From Candidatus Obscuribacterales bacterium (lineage in GTDB: Bacteria; Cyanobacteriota; Vampirovibrionia; Obscuribacterales; Obscuribacteraceae): 64,000 nucleotides of DNA. Positions 63,045 through 64,000 of this stretch are shown one piece after another. The notes under the pieces were generated by a model. The model was not told the origin of the DNA. It worked only from the letters and a program-made list of their open reading frames with translations, and searched no databases. Every line of letters begins with the position of its first letter. Within the stretch, counting starts at the first letter, position 1. The stretch is from positions 1 through 64,000 of the forward strand of contig JAIETE010000004.1 in assembly GCA_019745505.1 (NCBI GenBank), in the 5' to 3' direction. Position numbers and translations under genes: made by a program.

Positions 63045-63306
63045 AGCGATTTCCTCTAATCCTTGGCTGTCAACAGTATGCGGGGTTGTGGAGAAGAGGG
63101 GGGCTGGCGTTAGTCCTCCTCTTCCAGTACATCTTTACTTGACCTTTTATTGCTGATTAGGTGTCAAAACCTTCAGGTGGGCACCAGGTGGGCTTTTCCC
63201 TGATATCATACGGTTCGTGTAGACCACATGGGCGCGCTCTGGACTTTCTGAGCCCGCGCTAATGAGATCTCACGCGTTTATGTCTCGAAGTTGAACGTGG
63301 AAGCCA

Positions 63307-64000
63307 GTGACAGTCGACCCGAATCTAATCCGCAATTTCTCGATCATCGCCCACATCGACCATGGTAAGTCGACTCTGGCAGATCGCTTATTGGAATACA
63401 CCAAAACCATTGCCAAGCGCGACATGCAAGCGCAGATCCTCGATACCATGGATATCGAGCGGGAGCGTGGCATTACCATCAAAGCCCAGCCGGCTAGGAT
63501 GGAATACACGGCTCAGGACGGCAAACATTACATTCTGAACCTGATCGACACTCCCGGTCACGTGGACTTCGGTTATGAAGTTTCACGCAGTCTTGCCGCC
63601 TGCGAAGGGGCTCTGCTGGTCGTTGATGCGAGCCAGGGTGTCGAGGCTCAGACACTGGCGAATGTCCACCTGGCAGTGGAAAACAATCTGGAAATCGTTC
63701 CTATCATCAATAAAATCGACTTGCCCAGTGCCGATCCTGAAAGGATTCGCGCTGAAATCGAAGAAGTAATCGGTCTTGATGCCAGCCATGCTGTTTTAGC
63801 TTCAGCCAAAAATCACATCGGCATTGAAGAAACGCTGGAAGCAATCGTCAACTTCATCAATCCCCCTGAGAATACTGCCAGCAAGCCGCTTCGCGCGCTT
63901 GTTTTTGACAGCTATTTCGAAAGCTACCGAGGAATTATTGTTTATTTCCGGGTCAAAGACGGCGAAATCAAAATGGGCGACAAGATTCGCTTCATGGAGA
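63307..64000 (+). CDS. lepA: Elongation factor 4 (LepA), 3' end cut by window
   Basis: Translational GTPase that binds the ribosome and promotes back-translocation or aids initiation. The frame starts at a GTG (63307), preceded by GGAAG, and runs off the right edge; 231 residues are visible. The P loop is in AHIDHGKST, switch I in [12 protein letters not shown]3 in [12 protein letters not shown] and G4 in NKID. The ERGITIKAQ sequence is characteristic of LepA and separates it from TypA and EF-G. The beginning of domain II is present ([22 protein letters not shown]). The ATG codons upstream in frame are blocked by stops. Confidence 0.96.
   Translation, partial: MTVDPNLIRNFSIIAHIDHGKSTLADRLLEYTKTIAKRDMQAQILDTMDIERERGITIKAQPARMEYTAQDGKHYILNLIDTPGHVDFGYEVSRSLAACEGALLVVDASQGVEAQTLANVHLAVENNLEIVPIINKIDLPSADPERIRAEIEEVIGLDASHAVLASAKNHIGIEETLEAIVNFINPPENTASKPLRALVFDSYFESYRGIIVYFRVKDGEIKMGDKIRFME

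Overview
The window is about 64 kb of a compact bacterial chromosome of roughly even GC content. My best guess is a non-photosynthetic relative of cyanobacteria (Melainabacteria/Vampirovibrionia, Obscuribacter-like). This is inference from three things. ATP synthase beta and epsilon sit together without the other subunits, as in cyanobacteria. There are many TPR, RDD and Ser/Thr-kinase proteins. There are also several lineage-type exported proteins I cannot place. No 16S rRNA, tRNA, CRISPR array, prophage or insertion sequence was seen. Both ends cut genes: a LysM-like protein at the left and lepA at the right.

Layout. 1-5.8 kb: LysM-like protein, a zinc-ribbon membrane protein, glycogen phosphorylase. 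6-15.4 kb: a transport and membrane block (Ca2+/cation antiporter, Na+/H+ antiporter, APC permease, RDD-TPR protein, DUF4239-like and DUF202 proteins), followed by a decayed second copy of the APC permease. 16-25.4 kb: core genes (atpD, a ClpP-like protease gene, atpC; a K+ channel; a DUF1292 protein; lysS; gyrA). 25.6-34 kb: signalling (LRV-repeat protein, OmpR-type regulator, TPR membrane protein, large Ser/Thr kinase with TPR-like tail, receiver-kinase hybrid). 34.2-38.1 kb: a minus-strand run of glycosyltransferase, epimerase, purine-type permease and an unknown gene. 39.5-43.9 kb: acyl-CoA mutase large subunit, then cbs and a cystathionine gamma-lyase/synthase gene in tight tandem. 43.9-46.5 kb: three exported proteins, two built from short repeats. 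46.6-53.2 kb: a beta-hydroxyacid dehydrogenase, a response regulator with an eroded output domain, a PstS-like lipoprotein, and a TPR-AAA+ ATPase paired with a TPR membrane protein. 53.4-64 kb: metH, TPR and DUF4328 proteins, a cysteine-rich membrane-anchored miniprotein, a homocysteine methyltransferase/MTHFR fusion, an EF-hand-like protein, and lepA.

How the genes fit together. The clearest metabolic theme is one-carbon and sulfur amino acid metabolism. The MTHFR fusion makes methyl-THF, MetH uses it to remethylate homocysteine, and cbs plus the gamma-lyase can drain homocysteine to cysteine. MetH and the acyl-CoA mutase both need cobalamin. The best candidates for something new are the ClpP-like gene lodged between atpD and atpC, the TPR-AAA+/TPR-membrane pair, the membrane-anchored CxC miniprotein, the tandem-repeat exported proteins, and a histidine kinase with Asn at the phosphoacceptor position. 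Starts were moved from the longest open frame wherever a better ribosome site, signal peptide or family start was visible.
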